DNA of 64,000 nucleotides from Tolypeutes matacus (GCA_026826555.1 JAKSZT010054399.1:5185174-5249173), one strand, 5' to 3'; numbered from the stretch's first letter, positions 44,437 to 57,291 are shown. Notes: generated by a model not told the origin, from the sequence alone. Numbers and translations are program-made.

Positions 44437-44528
44437 CTGAGCAGGTGAAGCTCAGTGGTTGAATGCATGCTTCGCATGTAGGAGATCCCAGATTCAATCC
44501 CCAATACCTCCTAAAAAAAAATGATAAT
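44437..44528 (+). mobile_element. DAS-related SINE, single head, tRNA-Ala-like
   Basis: 'aggtgaagctcagtggttga' and 'gatcccagattcaatccccaatacc' stay close to a tRNA-Ala body. A short A-tail follows. aatatcttatg flanks it at 44426-44436 and 44529-44539. Confidence 0.85.
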
Positions 44529-44539
44529 AATATCTTATG

Positions 44540-46015
44540 TGTAGAAGGAATTATTCATGTAGTAGAGGAACACATTTGGATTTATTCAAATTCCCTTTTA
44601 TCACCCTATGTCAGCAAAAGCCTATTTTAGTGGCATTCTCATAGGATCTTTATACCTAGCCATAAAACCAACCTATAAAGAGTTTATAGAAACCATCTTA
44701 GGGAGGAGCAATTAGGAAAAACTAATTTTGCTATCTCAAATATATATACACTATTGTTTAATGCCTCAAATGAAGTTTTCTTCAAGTAGCCATTAAAATA
44801 AAACATCATGAAAATAATTGTAGAAGTATATGATTCATAAAATAGTATCAGGATCAAAAGAGAAAGAGAAAAAAGAGATTAAAAGAGAAGTCTGCTAGCA
44901 ATTTCCAAGTCATTGGTGAAAATTGAAATCCAAATTATTCATCTTGGTATTCTCCAGTTACTATAGACCATATCTTACACATGTTCAAAAATGTTTGTTT
45001 TTTAAATAATAGAAATAATTTTCTAGACAGAAGAAAGCATATGCTTGAAAATGCCTAGATTAAGATAACATGAGAAAGTTTATAAAAACCACCTGACTTT
45101 GCTCTAGGTATGAATTTGTAAGCCACAAGGCCCCAAAAGAGTGACAACTAATTTAATCAGTGGTTCAGTATTAACATCTAGATTCATGTGCCTCAATCTG
45201 GGCGAGTCATGCCTCAGGTACAGTGGTATGCCAAGAATTATATAAGGCCAAGGATGAATATGAAACATTTTCATGGAGTATTTTATGCAAAGTCTTTTTG
45301 GGGAGGGTTATTAAAGCAACGACAATATTATCATAGAATGCAGAAGTCAGTTGAGTTTTTAAAATAAAACAAATGACTTCAAATACATTTCAGGCTTGAG
45401 GCAGACTATTTGGGGCTACTTGTTCATTCTCTTTGGCCTTAGGGATTTCTCGGTGGAAAGTTAAAAAAGCATTTCTGTGGGTCGCTTTAAATGGATCTGG
45501 AATGCCCAGTAAAAAGGTGTGCTGCATGCTTAGGGAAAGCTACCTCACATAATGGCCTGGGTCTCTAGGCTTTCTCAAATCCTGCCCCATTTGTGAGGTC
45601 CTCACTCAATTCTCTTGGCATGTGGGCCTCCATCTTTACAGCATTCTTCAACTCTTATTCTCCAACTCATTCCTAAGCTTCAAAATTGGATTTGGGACTT
45701 TCTACTCCAGCTTTGACCATCATCTCCACCCTCTATTGAAGGTAAAAGATGTTCCTATGTCCCACCATAGCCAGGGCAGCACCCAGCTTACTGCGGATGG
45801 TGATGTATGTGTATAATACTTTTAGGCAACAAAGGCTGAGCTCTGCTGCAGAAGATCCATCAGAAGGGCTGTATCTGTCCTACATACAGCTTTTATATTC
45901 TCCACTCACCCTGTTAAGAAAAAATAGGATGGGGGTCCTTAAAAACAAAGAGCAAATATTTACACCCAGTTTCCTTTGTATTTCACAAACTGTTGTTTTT
46001 ATTTTTATTTTATTA
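44540..46015. other. No feature recognised
   Basis: Unassigned, AT-rich in 44660-45070. Confidence 0.4.
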
Positions 46016-46108
46016 TTATTATTATTTGAGGTACCAGGGCTGAGTATTGAATCCAGGACCTCATATATGGGAAGCCAGTGCTCAACCACTGAGCCACATC
46101 AGCTCTTC
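46016..46108 (-). mobile_element. DAS-related SINE, single head
   Basis: (TTA)n tail, then reversed head 'gagtattgaatccaggacctca' and 'caaccactgagccacatcagctc'. Flanking tgttg-ttttat-like stretches are only a weak duplication. Confidence 0.75.
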
Positions 46109-46149
46109 AAAGTGTTGCTTTTAAGAAGTCACTGTCTTCAAAATGTGCT

Positions 46150-46370
46150 TCTCAAAGTAGGAAAGGAACTAACACTCACTGCATTTACCACAAGCCAGGC
46201 AACATGCTAAGAACTAAGGCCTGCACTATATTTCAGGTAATACAGTAATATCACAATAGGTTATTTTTTAGCACCATGTCACAGATGAGTGAACTGCCAG
46301 GGAAGGAGTTTCAAATCCAGGTCTCTTTGGTTCCAAAGTACAGATGCATGGTCCTTCTACACTCGACTGT
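46150..46370 (-). mobile_element. MIR
   Basis: 'gccaggcaacatgctaagaact', 'gtcacagatgagtgaactgcc' and 'ttcaaatccaggtctctttgg' are reversed MIR landmarks. Confidence 0.6.
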
Positions 46371-46609
46371 CTCCCAAAAGATATAACACTCAGATTTTGT
46401 TTCGCCTTGTTTTGTTTTGTTCCCAGCTAACACTGAAAAACTGGGGGAAAATCCTTAGAAGACTTGGGCTCCTATATTTTATTCAACACGGAAATCATCC
46501 TATAGTGGTCAGACAGATCCCTGGGCCTCTGTAGGGACAATTTTGGCAACATAGAGCTCCCCACCTTCAGAAACAGTTCATTCTGTTGTTCAGCAGCTCC
46601 AATTGTTCT

Positions 46610-46740
46610 GGTGAGTAAATTTCAGCCAATGTTTGGGCAACATCTATTAAGGACCAGGAATTATGGTATATATTTAGGAAAAAAGATAAGATAGCATACC
46701 TTTTCTTATGAAGTTTGCAATTGAGTGGAGGAGACTGAAT
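46610..46740 (-). mobile_element. L2 3'-end fragment
   Basis: 'gggcaacatctattaaggaccagg' and 'cttatgaagtttgcaattgag' fit the reversed L2 end. Confidence 0.45.
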
Positions 46741-46949
46741 TCTAAATGGATCCTTTTTATAAAGTTGTTCTTTAAATAGCTGAATTTTGTGTTACTGAAA
46801 TTTTGACAATCTTAAAATGCCTTGTTAGATTCCCCAAGACTAGGTTAGGTGCCTCATTCATGTGTTTCATGTGTTTTAGCATCATAGACTAACCCCATCA
46901 CAGCTCATAGAACACTATTTGGAAATTGACCATTTCTTATCTCTATCCC

Positions 46950-47080
46950 TATTCTGTTTTACTATAAGCCCCTTTGAGTGCAAGAACCAAATCTGATTCC
47001 TTCTTGTGTCTGTAAGACCTAGCCCCCTGTCTGGCAGATAGAATGGACTGAAAAAGTTGTTGAATGAATGAATAAATAAA
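46950..47080 (+). mobile_element. L2 3' terminus
   Basis: 'cccctttgagtgcaagaacc', 'gtctggcagatagaatggac' and 'gttgaatgaatgaataaataaa' are the sense L2 3' end with its short terminal tandem repeat. Confidence 0.65.
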
Positions 47081-47689
47081 TCTTCTCTTCACTAAACTAT
47101 TCTAATTCACTTATGAAACTTGGTTTCCAGACCCATTCCTCCCTCCGCCCCCACCTAAGTTGTCCCTCTTTGGATTATCTGTAGATTTTTGAAATTTCAC
47201 TTAAAAGACAGAGGCCAGTCTTGAGAAAAATCACTCTAGCCAAGATCTGATAAAGCTCACTTTATTACCCCCGACCAGGATGCTAACCTTCTTTTCAAAG
47301 TTGACTGAGTTTTGTTCTATAGCTAAGGTACTCTATGAGGGACTCAATGAGTTAATAATAATTAATATACACTGTAATCATTATGAATTATGAGCAAGAC
47401 TGATAGTGAGCAAGTATGTATCAGGATAGTATTATACCGACTGGCATTCTTTCTGATGGTAGGTTCCTGTGCCAGTCTGTTTTCATGGCCCTTTGTTGCT
47501 ACTAATATTTGAACCAGGAAAATACAATAATAATCAAAGTATTTTGAGGTGCCATGAACAATAAGCAATTATAGTTTTGATGACTGTTACAGACTGCAGG
47601 TTTCTTGACCCAGGGACCCTTTCTTTTCATCTTTGCACTCCCACACAGTGTGACTGCCACATGCAAAATTATCCAGGCTCTAGCCACTT
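47081..47689. other. No feature recognised
   Basis: Unassigned sequence between two L2 copies. Confidence 0.4.
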
Positions 47690-48375
47690 CTCACCACTAC
47701 CTCTGTAACATCCTGGTTCGAGCCACCACTGTCTCTCCTCTGTGTTAATGCAACAGCCTCTTAGTTGGTCTCCTGCTTCTGCCCTTGGCCTCCACCAGTC
47801 CATCCTCAACTTGGCAGTCAAAATGAGCCTTTAAAAAGCTAAGCCAGACTATGTCCCTCCTCTGCTCACAACCATTCAGTGGCTTTGCATCTCATTTAGA
47901 GAATGAAAACCACGTGACTTGTCTGCTTGTGCCTCTCTGGTCTAATCCCCTGCTACCTTTCCCCTCGCTCATTCTGTTGTAGCCACGCTGGCCTCCTTGC
48001 TCTTCCTCAAGGCTCAGACCTTGTGCTATTCCCCTGCCTAGAACATTCTTTCCCTCAGAAGCTTGCATGGCTCTCTGTCCTTTGAGCTTTCGTCACTTTC
48101 TCAGGAAATGCTTCTTTGATTACTATTAAATAGGTACACAAACTCCCAGCCCCACTCCAGGAGCACACCCTGTCTTTCTTATGTGGCCTTACTTTTCTTT
48201 GTAGCACTTAACACCTTGTAATAAATATTTTTTGTTATTGGCTCTCTCTCTCCACCACTAGAATGTAAGATGCATGAGAGCAGGGACTTTTGTCTATTTT
48301 AGTCTCTTTTGTTCACTGTTTTATTCCCACTGGCTCTAGGGGCACTCAGTAAATATTTGTTCAATGAATATCTCC
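47690..48375 (+). mobile_element. L2 ORF2 end plus 3' UTR
   Basis: 'aagctaagccagactatgtccc', 'ctatgcccctgcctagaaca'-like landmarks, 'gaatgtaagatgcatgagagcaggg' and 'cagtaaatatttgttcaatgaat' run in order through the last ~690 bp of L2. Diverged, no open frame. Confidence 0.8.
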
Positions 48376-48779
48376 TGGTTGCTCAGGAAAGTCTTCACAC
48401 TTTTGCCTTTGGCTTTTTCCTCTGAGCATGCAAAACAAAAACAAACAAATAAAATCCCCCTCAAGATTCCCCATTTTAACAAAACAAGACAACAAAGACT
48501 AACAATGAACCTTTTCCCACAGTTCCTTTCTTAGCCCTCCGCCCTTGTCACTATATACCACTTCCCTGGGTGACTTTATCAAAGCCCCTGGTTTCAGCCA
48601 CAATATACATCCTGATGATTTCCATATAAATTGTGATCTCTAGCCTGGCCCAGCCACCTTATAGACAACCACCTCATATGCATTACCCCTTTATGCATCA
48701 CAAGCACCTCAAGCTCAACATTTTCAGGACTAGAGCCATTATCATTCCACTGAAACCTGTCCTTCTTCTGTATTCCCTT

Positions 48780-49565
48780 ATATGACACCCCTGTTCACTC
48801 AACTTCCGCAAGCCAGAAGCCCAGGTTCCCTTTTGGCTCTTCTCTTCTTCACTTCCATATTCACATGTTCATGGTGATGTTTCAGTTTTACCTCCTAACT
48901 AGCTCTGTCTTCTCTTGAGGGCTAGTTCAGACTCTCCCCACTTGTTGTTTATATCACCACCTAATCTCTGATAATTCTTCCTTCATCTTGTCTTTCCCCT
49001 CAAGATCTTAATTCTCTATGGCAGAAGTAGACCTTCTAAAATGCACATCAGATCCTGCCATACCTCAGCTTAAAACCCTTTGTTGGCTCCCCAAAGCATT
49101 AAAAAGAGTCTAAACTCTTTTAGATACAAACCCAACCTACGTTTCTTGCCTCATTCTCTGCCATGTCATTCCTGCTCTTTACTTTCGCCAGTTCGAGCCA
49201 AATGCAGTCCCAGAGTTTCATCCATTCAGGCTCTTGCCTTTGTTCATGTTGACCCTTCTGCCTGGAATACCCATTGCCCTTTTTATTTACACAACTAACT
49301 GGTACTCATTCTTGGGCTCAACTTCTACAGCTTCTGCAACACGATGAATTAGATGCTTCTTCTTTGAGCTCCCACAACATCACATATACACTTCTAGCAT
49401 CAGGAGTTACCCTCAGTGGAAGTTGATTTGCTTACCACTTCCATATTCCTAAACTTTATATTTTTTGAAGGCAAGAAATATGTCATTATGCATTTTTTTT
49501 ACTCTTTCACTCTTAATCCAATTACTGGCACAGAAGAAGTGCCCAATAAATCTTATTAAAATGAA
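48780..49565 (+). mobile_element. Second L2 ORF2 end plus 3' UTR
   Basis: 'gtagaccttctaaaatgcacatcagatcc', 'tcttgcctttgttcatgttgac', 'ctgcctggaatacccattgcc' and 'gtgcccaataaatcttatta' repeat the order of the L2 at 47690. A second, separate copy in the same direction. Confidence 0.78.
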
Positions 49566-50574
49566 ATATCTACATCGCTTTTCAGTTCTTAGCAGAGAAG
49601 AAAATTAAATAAATCTTAATTAAAAGAGATAAATGGATTGTGACACTCAGGGCAGCTTGGAATGAACTAAAGGAGTAAGGCCACTGGGAGTCTCTAGAAA
49701 TGATTCTAATACTGGAGAGTAGGTTGGGGGTGGGGTGGGCAGGTGAAGGCTCTTTCCATAGCTCCATGGGGCACTGTGTCAAACATGGAAAGAGGGATTC
49801 AGAGCCATGGCTGGGTGACAAGTAATGATGTGGAGCAGAAAGTTATGTCATCGTGGCAGCAGCTAACCCCAAAGTCATTCTAGGGTCAGTTCCCATTAGC
49901 AGGAGAAGCAGAGGCATGCCACAATTGGTGGGATAGAGACAGCAGGACCAGCGACTACAGACGAGAACTTGAATGCTTACCAAGGAGAATGCCTGACCTG
50001 TACCCAAGAACCCTTTTGGAGTAATATAGGAATGGGGGAATGGAAATTCACTTGATTCCTTTCTTGGGGCTAATGTGACCCTTTCTACTCTGACAGGTAT
50101 GCACATAAAAGTGCAGAGATTAAATGTCTTAATATAAGGCACTTTCTCATGGGAATTCCATTGAGATACTTCTGGTTCTACCAGAGGAAACTTCTCAGCC
50201 ATGAAGTAGAGAAGGGAACATGTAGAAATGGAGTATATGGTGATAGTTGTTCAAGTGTCAGAATTCATATAAAAATCTGAGATCAGCAAAAATGGGAATG
50301 TTATAACTCTCTTAAGTCATTGACCATATATTTGAACACAAAAAGGTCAAGGGCAGACCTCTGTGCCACAAGACAGAGACTTCCTTTTGGTTTCATATCA
50401 ATTCATTAGTTCACACTATTAGGAACCGGTGGTCGACTGTCATCATCCAACTTAGACTATCATGAGAGACCTTGTCAAATGCCCAACTGAAATCCCCTTA
50501 CATTTGGTCTACAGCAATGGATTAAAATATATAATATAATACATGAAATAAAGTTGTACTGACTCTTTATGTCC
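49566..50574. other. No feature recognised
   Basis: A 119-codon antisense frame (49843-50202) has no domain I can name. Confidence 0.4.
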
Positions 50575-50582
50575 CAGTAGAT

Positions 50583-50772
50583 CAGGGGTACTTAACAAAA
50601 GGTCCATGAGCTTGATTTGAAATTCAGAAAAACATTCTTGTGGGGACGTGTTGGTGCAGGTGTGATTTATTTATTAAACAATACACAGTATAGTGTGGAC
50701 TTAGTAAGAGGTCCATGGTTTTCACCTGACTGGCAGAGAGGTCTGTGGCACAAAAAAGGTTAAGAACCCCTG
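50583..50772 (+). mobile_element. hAT-type MITE, copy 1
   Basis: 190 bp with inverted ends caggggtacttaa / ttaagaacccctg and a perfect 8-bp duplication cagtagat at 50575-50582 and 50773-50780. The 8-bp duplication and cagggg ends mark a hAT element. There is no coding capacity. It shares most bases with 57103-57291 in the same orientation. Confidence 0.9.
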
Positions 50773-50780
50773 CAGTAGAT

Positions 50781-51169
50781 GCTGATGGGAGGCTGGAAGT
50801 TGCTGCTACCTAGAAGGCAACTTCTAGCGCTGGGCCCATAGGTATTCTCCAAATGGACCTTGACTTCCAACCCCAACTTTTGGAAGAGTTGGCTTCCTCT
50901 GCCTGCCCTGGCTCTGGCCGGCCACTTAGTAATCTGGGCCACATGGCAAAAGCTGCCATCATTTCCACAGCCACAGCTGGTTTGTGCTCGCCTGCAGCTG
51001 GAATTTCAACTTCCTCTCCCTTTCATCTGGCATTCCTGTGGTTGTTCTAAATGTCCAGTCTGGTCCCAGGGTTATCTTGTTAGTTCCAGTCTCATTTTCC
51101 AGCTCATTGGTTTTTCTGGTAAAACTTCCTACCCCACCTTTTCTGTCTGCACCTAGAGGTGCTTTATGT
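50781..51169. other. No feature recognised
   Basis: Overlapping frames of up to 120 codons are open on both strands without motifs. Confidence 0.35.
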
Positions 51170-51310
51170 GCCAGCTTTCTACTTACCAGCCAAATGATAA
51201 AGGGCAAGTTACTTAACATCCCTGGGCCTCATTTCCTGATCTGCAAAATGTGTACAATGCCAATTAATTATGTTATCGTGTGGATCAAACTAAATGTAAA
51301 ATTCTACACG
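51170..51310 (+). mobile_element. MIR fragment
   Basis: 'gggcaagttacttaacatccctgggcctcatttcctgatctgcaaaatg' in separate parts is a well-kept sense MIR core. Confidence 0.75.
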
Positions 51311-51450
51311 AATCCTAACACATTGTGGATTTTTCTAAATTTTTAAACTGTTGACATCCTGCTGGGATATCTTCTAGAATTCAAGGTCCACATTTGCTCC
51401 ATTTTGAAGATCAGGGTATTTCCACATTTTCAATCACCTGGCCACTGTAT

Positions 51451-51592
51451 TCTTTCTTTCCTTCCTTCCTTCCTTCCTTCCTTCCTTCCTTCCTTCCTTC
51501 CTTCCTTCCTTCCTTCCTCCCTCCCTCCCTCCCTCCCTCCCTCCCTTCCTTCCTTCCTTTTCTTTCTTTTCTTTCTTTCTTTTTTTTTTTTC
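51451..51592. repeat. (TTCC)n/(TCCC)n pyrimidine tract
   Basis: About 140 bp, all or nearly all C and T on the plus strand: TTCC units, then TCCC units, then TTCC and T-rich units. Near-mirror symmetry favours triplex (H-DNA) structure. Ser/Pro/Phe/Leu frames over it are artefacts. Confidence 0.95.
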
Positions 51593-51639
51593 TCTTATAT
51601 TTATTAATTTTTTGGCCACTTTATTTTATAATAATTATT

Positions 51640-51745
51640 TAGCACTTACTGTGCACCAGGCAATGGTGTGGGTACAGGGAATATAGCAAGGAACAAAAGA
51701 GATAATAAGGTCTGTGTTCTCATGGAGTTTATATCCTAGTAGCTA
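51640..51745 (-). mobile_element. L2 3'-end fragment
   Basis: 'tagcacttactgtgcaccaggcaa' and 'ctcatggagtttatatcctagt' are reversed L2 landmarks. Confidence 0.6.
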
Positions 51746-52375
51746 GATGGGTTCAGTTTTGGAACAAGTTGGCTTGCAAAGACTAGGAATGATTTCATTA
51801 TCCAGAAAAATAGTTTATCTGGAGTTAGAGATGAAAACATTTTGTAATACCTGGATATTCTTTTATATTTCCTCTTCTAGCTTGAGTTTATTTTTCTCTT
51901 GAAGAGATTTCTTCTAACTTTTCCAGTTCGAAGATCATTTTTCTTTATAAAAGACAGAAGCAAAATAGGAGTTCCATAATTCTGTCTTCTCACTGTCATA
52001 TATTAGTATTTCCCAGCTTCTGTAGACAGTGTCTGACCTTTTTGTTGCTGTTCATTGTGCTCTGAATATAGTTTTCAAAGTCCTTTTGGTTCCCTCTGGT
52101 ACAGGAGTTCTGACAGTAGCTGGTTATGTTACACTTTTTATTGTCTTTTGGAGTAGGTCCTTTTAAAACCTGAGCTTACAAATATCTGAGCTCATCAGAG
52201 TTCTCCTTCTGGCTATATTGATTGCTGCAATTCCACTCCCTCTACTTAATTTAATTCCCTAGTGCATTCTCTTTCTTGATTCATACTTTTAGATCTTTTA
52301 AATCTCTGCCCAAAGCTCTAAAATTCTGTAGCTGCCTTCCTAAAAGCTGAGGTCATAATGACTCCTTAGACGAAT
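51746..52375. other. No feature recognised
   Basis: Unassigned. Confidence 0.4.
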
Positions 52376-52690
52376 GCTGGCTAGTGGTAGCCATACATAC
52401 AATTATAAACTTTCTAGAAATGACATTTAAAGAAGTAAAATGAAACTGGTAAAATTAATTTTAATTATGTGTTTTGTTTAACTTAGTATATCCAAAATAT
52501 TATCATTTTAACGGGTAATCAATATAAAAGTTATTAATAAAATAGTTACACTTTTTTGTGTGATGTCCTCAAGATCGGATGTGCATTTTATAATTTCAGC
52601 ATATCTCAATTCAGACTAGCACCATTTCAAGTGCTCGGAAGCCACACATACCTACAGGCTAACAAGTCAACACAGCTGTAGACCACTGCA
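52376..52690. mobile_element. Possible palindromic hAT-like MITE relic
   Basis: 'ctggctagtggtagccata' at the left and 'actagcaccatttcaagtgctcggaagccaca' at the right resemble arms of the element at 22965. The middle is longer and AT-rich. Confidence 0.4.
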
Positions 52691-53049
52691 GAAGCTGTCC
52701 ATATTATTCATGGTTTCCTTTCAACATTAAGTTCATTGTTTTTTATGAATGTTTTTGGTTTGTAAAAACTTTGGCAACAGATAGAATAAGCTCCTTAACC
52801 CAAAATCTAAAACTGAGCCAGTCTGAAGTAGTTTCCCTATATTCTGAGCCCAAATCTTGTGACTTTTGCTTCCTCTCATTCTCATACTTGCCTGTTACTG
52901 TACATGATAATGTCATTTAAAATACTCAGCACCTTAGCATGGGGTCACTAATCATTTCTGCCTCTCTTCTCATCTCCCCTCTCCATTGCTTTCATCTACA
53001 GCTTGTCATTTTTTTTTTAAAGTAGATAATTCTAGCCTTGAAAGATACC
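52691..53049. other. No feature recognised
   Basis: Unassigned, with a T-run at 53010-53018. Confidence 0.35.
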
Positions 53050-53725
53050 TAGTAAACAAACAGATTGGAAAGTATTTGCTCTCATTAAAAAAGCAAATAA
53101 ATGTAAAACAAAAGAACAGTTAGGAGCTATTTTAACCTGTTAAATTAGTGAATTATTTTAAATGATAATACCCAATGAAGATGAAATCTCATAAACAATT
53201 TCTCACCCTGTTGGTGATATTGTCACACCCTTTTGGGGAAAGAGTATGACAAAATTAGTCACTGTTGTTAAATATGTTCATTCCTTTTGATCCTGTAATC
53301 ATCCATCAAGGAATTTTGCCTACAGAAATTATCAGAGATGTTGACCATGATATTCATATGGATTGTTCATTTCAGAATTATTTATAAAAGCAAAAAAAAA
53401 AAAAAACAAAAAAACTTCAATATCTAAAATGGAAAATGGGATAAGAAATTATACTCTGTCCATTAGGCAGCATTTTGAATAGGTATTAAAATTATGATCA
53501 AGTCTTTCAGCAGTAAAAATATAAGATGATATGTTTAGGTGAAAAGCATGGAGTGGAATTATATATTTAATTCTATGAAATATGAAAATAAAAAAAAGAT
53601 ACTGGAAAAGAATATCCAAGAATGAAAATACAGTTCTATTTTGGGTGATAGGATATGGGTCATCTTTTTTACTTCATTATACTCCATGTTGAAAAAAAAC
53701 TTATAATTTATTTAGATAAATTGTA
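53050..53725 (+). mobile_element. Ancient L1 ORF2 3' end and 3' UTR
   Basis: 'caatttctcaccctgttggtga', 'ttgatcctgtaatcatccatcaa', 'cagaattatttataaaagcaa' and 'ttctattttgggtgataggat' are sense landmarks of the last part of old mammalian L1 elements. An A-rich tract at 53393-53416 interrupts it. Confidence 0.65.
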
Positions 53726-53754
53726 CATTTAAAAGATTTGTTTGGTGTTAAGGT

Positions 53755-53965
53755 GTTGCAGAAGCCTATTTCAGTCACTGTCCAGAGGCCCACAAAGGAC
53801 CTGGATTCTAATGGTATGTCTGCCCCTAAATAGCTGTAAGACCAGGACACAACATAACACTTCTTGGCTTCAGTTTCCTCAACTGTAAGTGAATAATAGA
53901 ACTAAATGACATGGTAAATGTTTCAGATCTAAAATTCTATGATTTCACAAAAGCATGGACCAAAA
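53755..53965 (+). mobile_element. MIR
   Basis: 'gacctggattctaatggtatg', 'cttggcttcagtttcctcaactgta' and a degraded 'taaatgacatggtaaatg' follow sense MIR. Confidence 0.7.
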
Positions 53966-54555
53966 TAACCTCTATTGTGGTTTGTGGTGAGGATCAAATG
54001 AGATAACAGTTACAAAAATAAGTGAAAATGTGAAAAGCATTCTATCCTTCTACATTGGTAGTATTGGTAAAATTCAGTTCTGTAACTATACTGTGCTGAA
54101 GCTTGGCAAAACTAATCAGTTGATATTGGCTGCTCACCTGTGTGTGCATTTTATTGTATTCCGTGTATATTGGTCTACTAATGGAAGATATTTCATCAAA
54201 CTGATATGGATTAAAGAACAGCCCTTCTAAATAAGTGTGGTTGCCCTATATCTTGCATATGCCAGCTTGCCTCAGTTTACTGATGTAGGAAATGTTGTTT
54301 TGAGAATTAGACTTCTTGGGGATTTTTAGAAACTACTTTTGACATTATTATTCCATTCTATCACAAGGGTAGATTGCCAAGAAAAACAAGTATTCCAGCT
54401 CTGCTTGCAAGTTCAGTGTATCATGTGGTAGAAAATATTGCACACCGTGAGAGTTTTAATTATTTTTAAAAATAGGGGCCATATTTTTATTTATATGCTA
54501 ATCAGTAAGACATTTTTTCTGCTAACTTTTTACAAAACGTTTGGTTTTTAATGAA
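53966..54555. other. No feature recognised
   Basis: Unassigned, AT-rich. Confidence 0.4.
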
Positions 54556-54960
54556 CAAATTCATTTATTCAATAAATATTTGCATTCCAACAAAGTTGCA
54601 ATGTGCCAGGCACTATCCTAGCTGTTAAGAGGAGAGTAAAATAGAAATGGTTCCTCCAGGAGTTTACAATGCCAGGGAGGCTTGCAGAAAGACACCAAAC
54701 TGGTCAATGAATAAAGAAATAAATTGTTAGCACCTGTAGTAAGTGTAGCTGGAAGTAATTGGGTGCCACACAAACAAGACCACTTAAAAAGGACATGCCG
54801 TCAGAGTGGATGGTAAAGGAGGGTCTCTCTGAAGAGGTGATCACCGGAGCTGAGAGGATGACAAAGAGAAGGAGCCAGCCCTACAGAGGCAGGGAGAGCA
54901 AGTTGCAGGCAGAAGGAAAGCAAGTGCAGAAGCTCTAGAAGGGGAATAATTGATTTTGTT
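54556..54960 (-). mobile_element. L2 3'-region fragment
   Basis: 'catttattcaataaatatttgc', 'atgtgccaggcactatcctagctg' and 'ctccaggagtttacaatgcc' are reversed L2 landmarks; the rest to about 54960 is weaker. Confidence 0.6.
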
Positions 54961-55635
54961 CAGGAACCTTAAGTTCAGTATAGCTGGAAACTACGGAGTA
55001 TGAGAGGGACAAAGGAACAAGATGTGATTGAAGAAATGGGGTGAAAGGGCCCTGTAGCTCTGGAAAGAAGCTTCTCTTTTATTTGGGGGGCAGTGGAAAG
55101 CCACTGACACATTTCCATCTCTACCCCTCCATTATTACCCATTGAATATTTTTATCGTCTACTGTCATTTGAAAATAAGGAATACGTACACATAGTAAAT
55201 AATTTAATAAGGACAAAAGATGACAGAGGAAAAGTCAGCCTCTCCAGTTCTTCCCTGCCCCCAATCCCAGGTCTCCTATCCAGAAGGTACATATGTCTGG
55301 GCAAGAGGGACAGGAGATAGAGATGTGTATATATATATTTATAGTTTTTTTTTCTATCATGGCAGTATAGTGTACACATTGTCCTATACTTTGCTTCTCT
55401 TTTTACTTAAATATTTTAGTGACTGTTCCATAGCAATACATATAAAGTCTCATTTTTTTTTTTCCAGTGGCTGCATAGTATTTCATGGAAGGGATCTCAC
55501 ATAATTTATTTAATCAGTTCCTTATTCATGGATATTTAGCTTGTTTCCAACTTTTGCCATTATACATTATACATAGTGACACAACAATTCTCATTGTTCA
55601 AAATTTTTTCACATATGAATATATCAAGAATAAAT

Positions 55636-56045
55636 TGGGATAGGGATATGGCTCAAGCAATTGGGCTCCTGTCTACCATATAGGAAGTCCAGGGTTTGAT
55701 TCCCCAGGCCTCCTGGTGAAAAGCAAGCTGGCCCACATGGCAGGCTGGCCCAAGCAGCGAGCTGGCCCACGTGGAGTGCTGGTCCGCCAGCAGTGCTGGC
55801 CTGGGCGGAGAGCTGGCACAGCAAGATGATGCAACTAAAAGAGACACAGAGGGAAGACAGTAAGAAACACAGCAGACCAGGGAGCTGAGGTGGCGCAAGA
55901 GACTGAATGCCTCTCTCCCACTCTGGAAGAGCCTAAGATTGGTTCCCAATGCCGCAAAAAGAATACAGAGCAGACAGTGAGCACAAAACAATGGGGCGGG
56001 GGCGGGGGGGGGAGCATAAATAAATAAATAAATCTTAAAAAAAAA
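55636..56045 (+). mobile_element. DAS-type SINE, two-head form
   Basis: First head 'gggatatggctcaagcaatt'...'ggtttgattccccaggcc', a GC-richer spacer with repeated 'agctggcccac'-like units at 55725-55820, second head 'gaggtggcgcaagagactga', then a (TAAA)n and A-tail. aagaataaat flanks it at 55626-55635 and 56046-56055. Confidence 0.92.
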
Positions 56046-57102
56046 AAGAATAAATCCACAGAAATGAAATTTTGTGACCAAAAATATATGCATCTTTAAT
56101 GTTGAGAGATAGTTCCAAATTGTAAGTAACAATTCTTTTACTCCAATCAACAGTAAGTGAAACTCATTGATTCTCCTTATATTCCTTCAATCAAATAGTA
56201 CATTATCAAACATTGTGTTATTAATCCTTTGGGGAGGATGGCATATAGTAGTTTGAATTGGCATTTCATTTATGAGTGAGGTGAAATATTTTTTTATAGG
56301 TGCAAAAATTCACTTGTATTTATCTTTCTGTAAAATATTTCTTCATGTTTTTGCCCATTTTCCATTGATTTATTGGATTAATTGATGCATAAGTACTTTC
56401 TCCAATTTATTGTTTACAATTTACTTTGTATGTTGTTCTTTTTTCCATTTAGAATTTTCTTTTTATTTTTATGTCATCAGATTCATTTTTAGATAGTTGC
56501 CAGATTTTGTACTATGTTTACATAGGACTTTTTTACCCTCATATTATTAAAAATAATCATTCAATGTTTTTTACTAGTGTTTTTGTGGGCCTTTAAAAAA
56601 ACTTTAAGTATTTAATGAGTCTGGAATTTATTTTGGTAAAAGGCATAAGGCAAGAATTCAGCTTAACTTTTGTTCAGGTGAACTACCAAATTGTCCCCCT
56701 AGTATCTCCTGAATAATCCAGCATATCTCTACTGATCTGAAATCCAAATATTGTTATATGCCAAATATATATTTGCTATATATTTCAGTCTATTTTATAG
56801 TCTCTAGTCTTGCCTATTTAAAGGACTATATATTTGCCAATAATAAACTGTTTTGATTATTCTTTACAATATTTGGTAGGGATAGATACCTTTCATTAAT
56901 CTTTTTTCAGAAATCCCATGGTTATCATGGCTTGTTTATTTTTCCATTCAAACTTAGAATTAGTTCAGCTCCAACAACAATTTCCTCCATTATTTGTACT
57001 GAGATCACATTAAATTTATGATTTAATCTAGAAAGAATAGGGCTTTACAATATTGAATCACTTTACCCCACCCCCCCAAAAAAAAGGTATATCTTTCTAT
57101 TT

Positions 57103-57291
57103 CAGGGGTTCTTAAGGGGTCAATGAGTTTGAATTTAAATTAAAAAAGACATTATCCTTGTGGGGACGTGGTGGTGCGGGTGTGGTATATTTATTAAATA
57201 ATACACAGTATAGTGTGGACTTAGTAAGGGGTCCATGGTTTTTACCTGACTGGCAAAGGGGTCCATGCACAAAAAAGGTTAAGAACCCCTG
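57103..57291 (+). mobile_element. hAT-type MITE, copy 2
   Basis: 189 bp with ends caggggttcttaa / ttaagaacccctg and a perfect 8-bp duplication ttctattt at 57095-57102 and 57292-57299. The core 'acacagtatagtgtggactt' is identical to copy 1 at 50583. It inserted into old L1 sequence. Confidence 0.92.

Noticed and set aside
51394..51642. Ser/Pro/Phe-repeat protein frames
   Set aside because: Product of the TTCC/TCCC microsatellite, open in several frames at once.
55653..56150. 165-codon antisense frame
   Set aside because: Lies on a two-head DAS SINE; not a gene.
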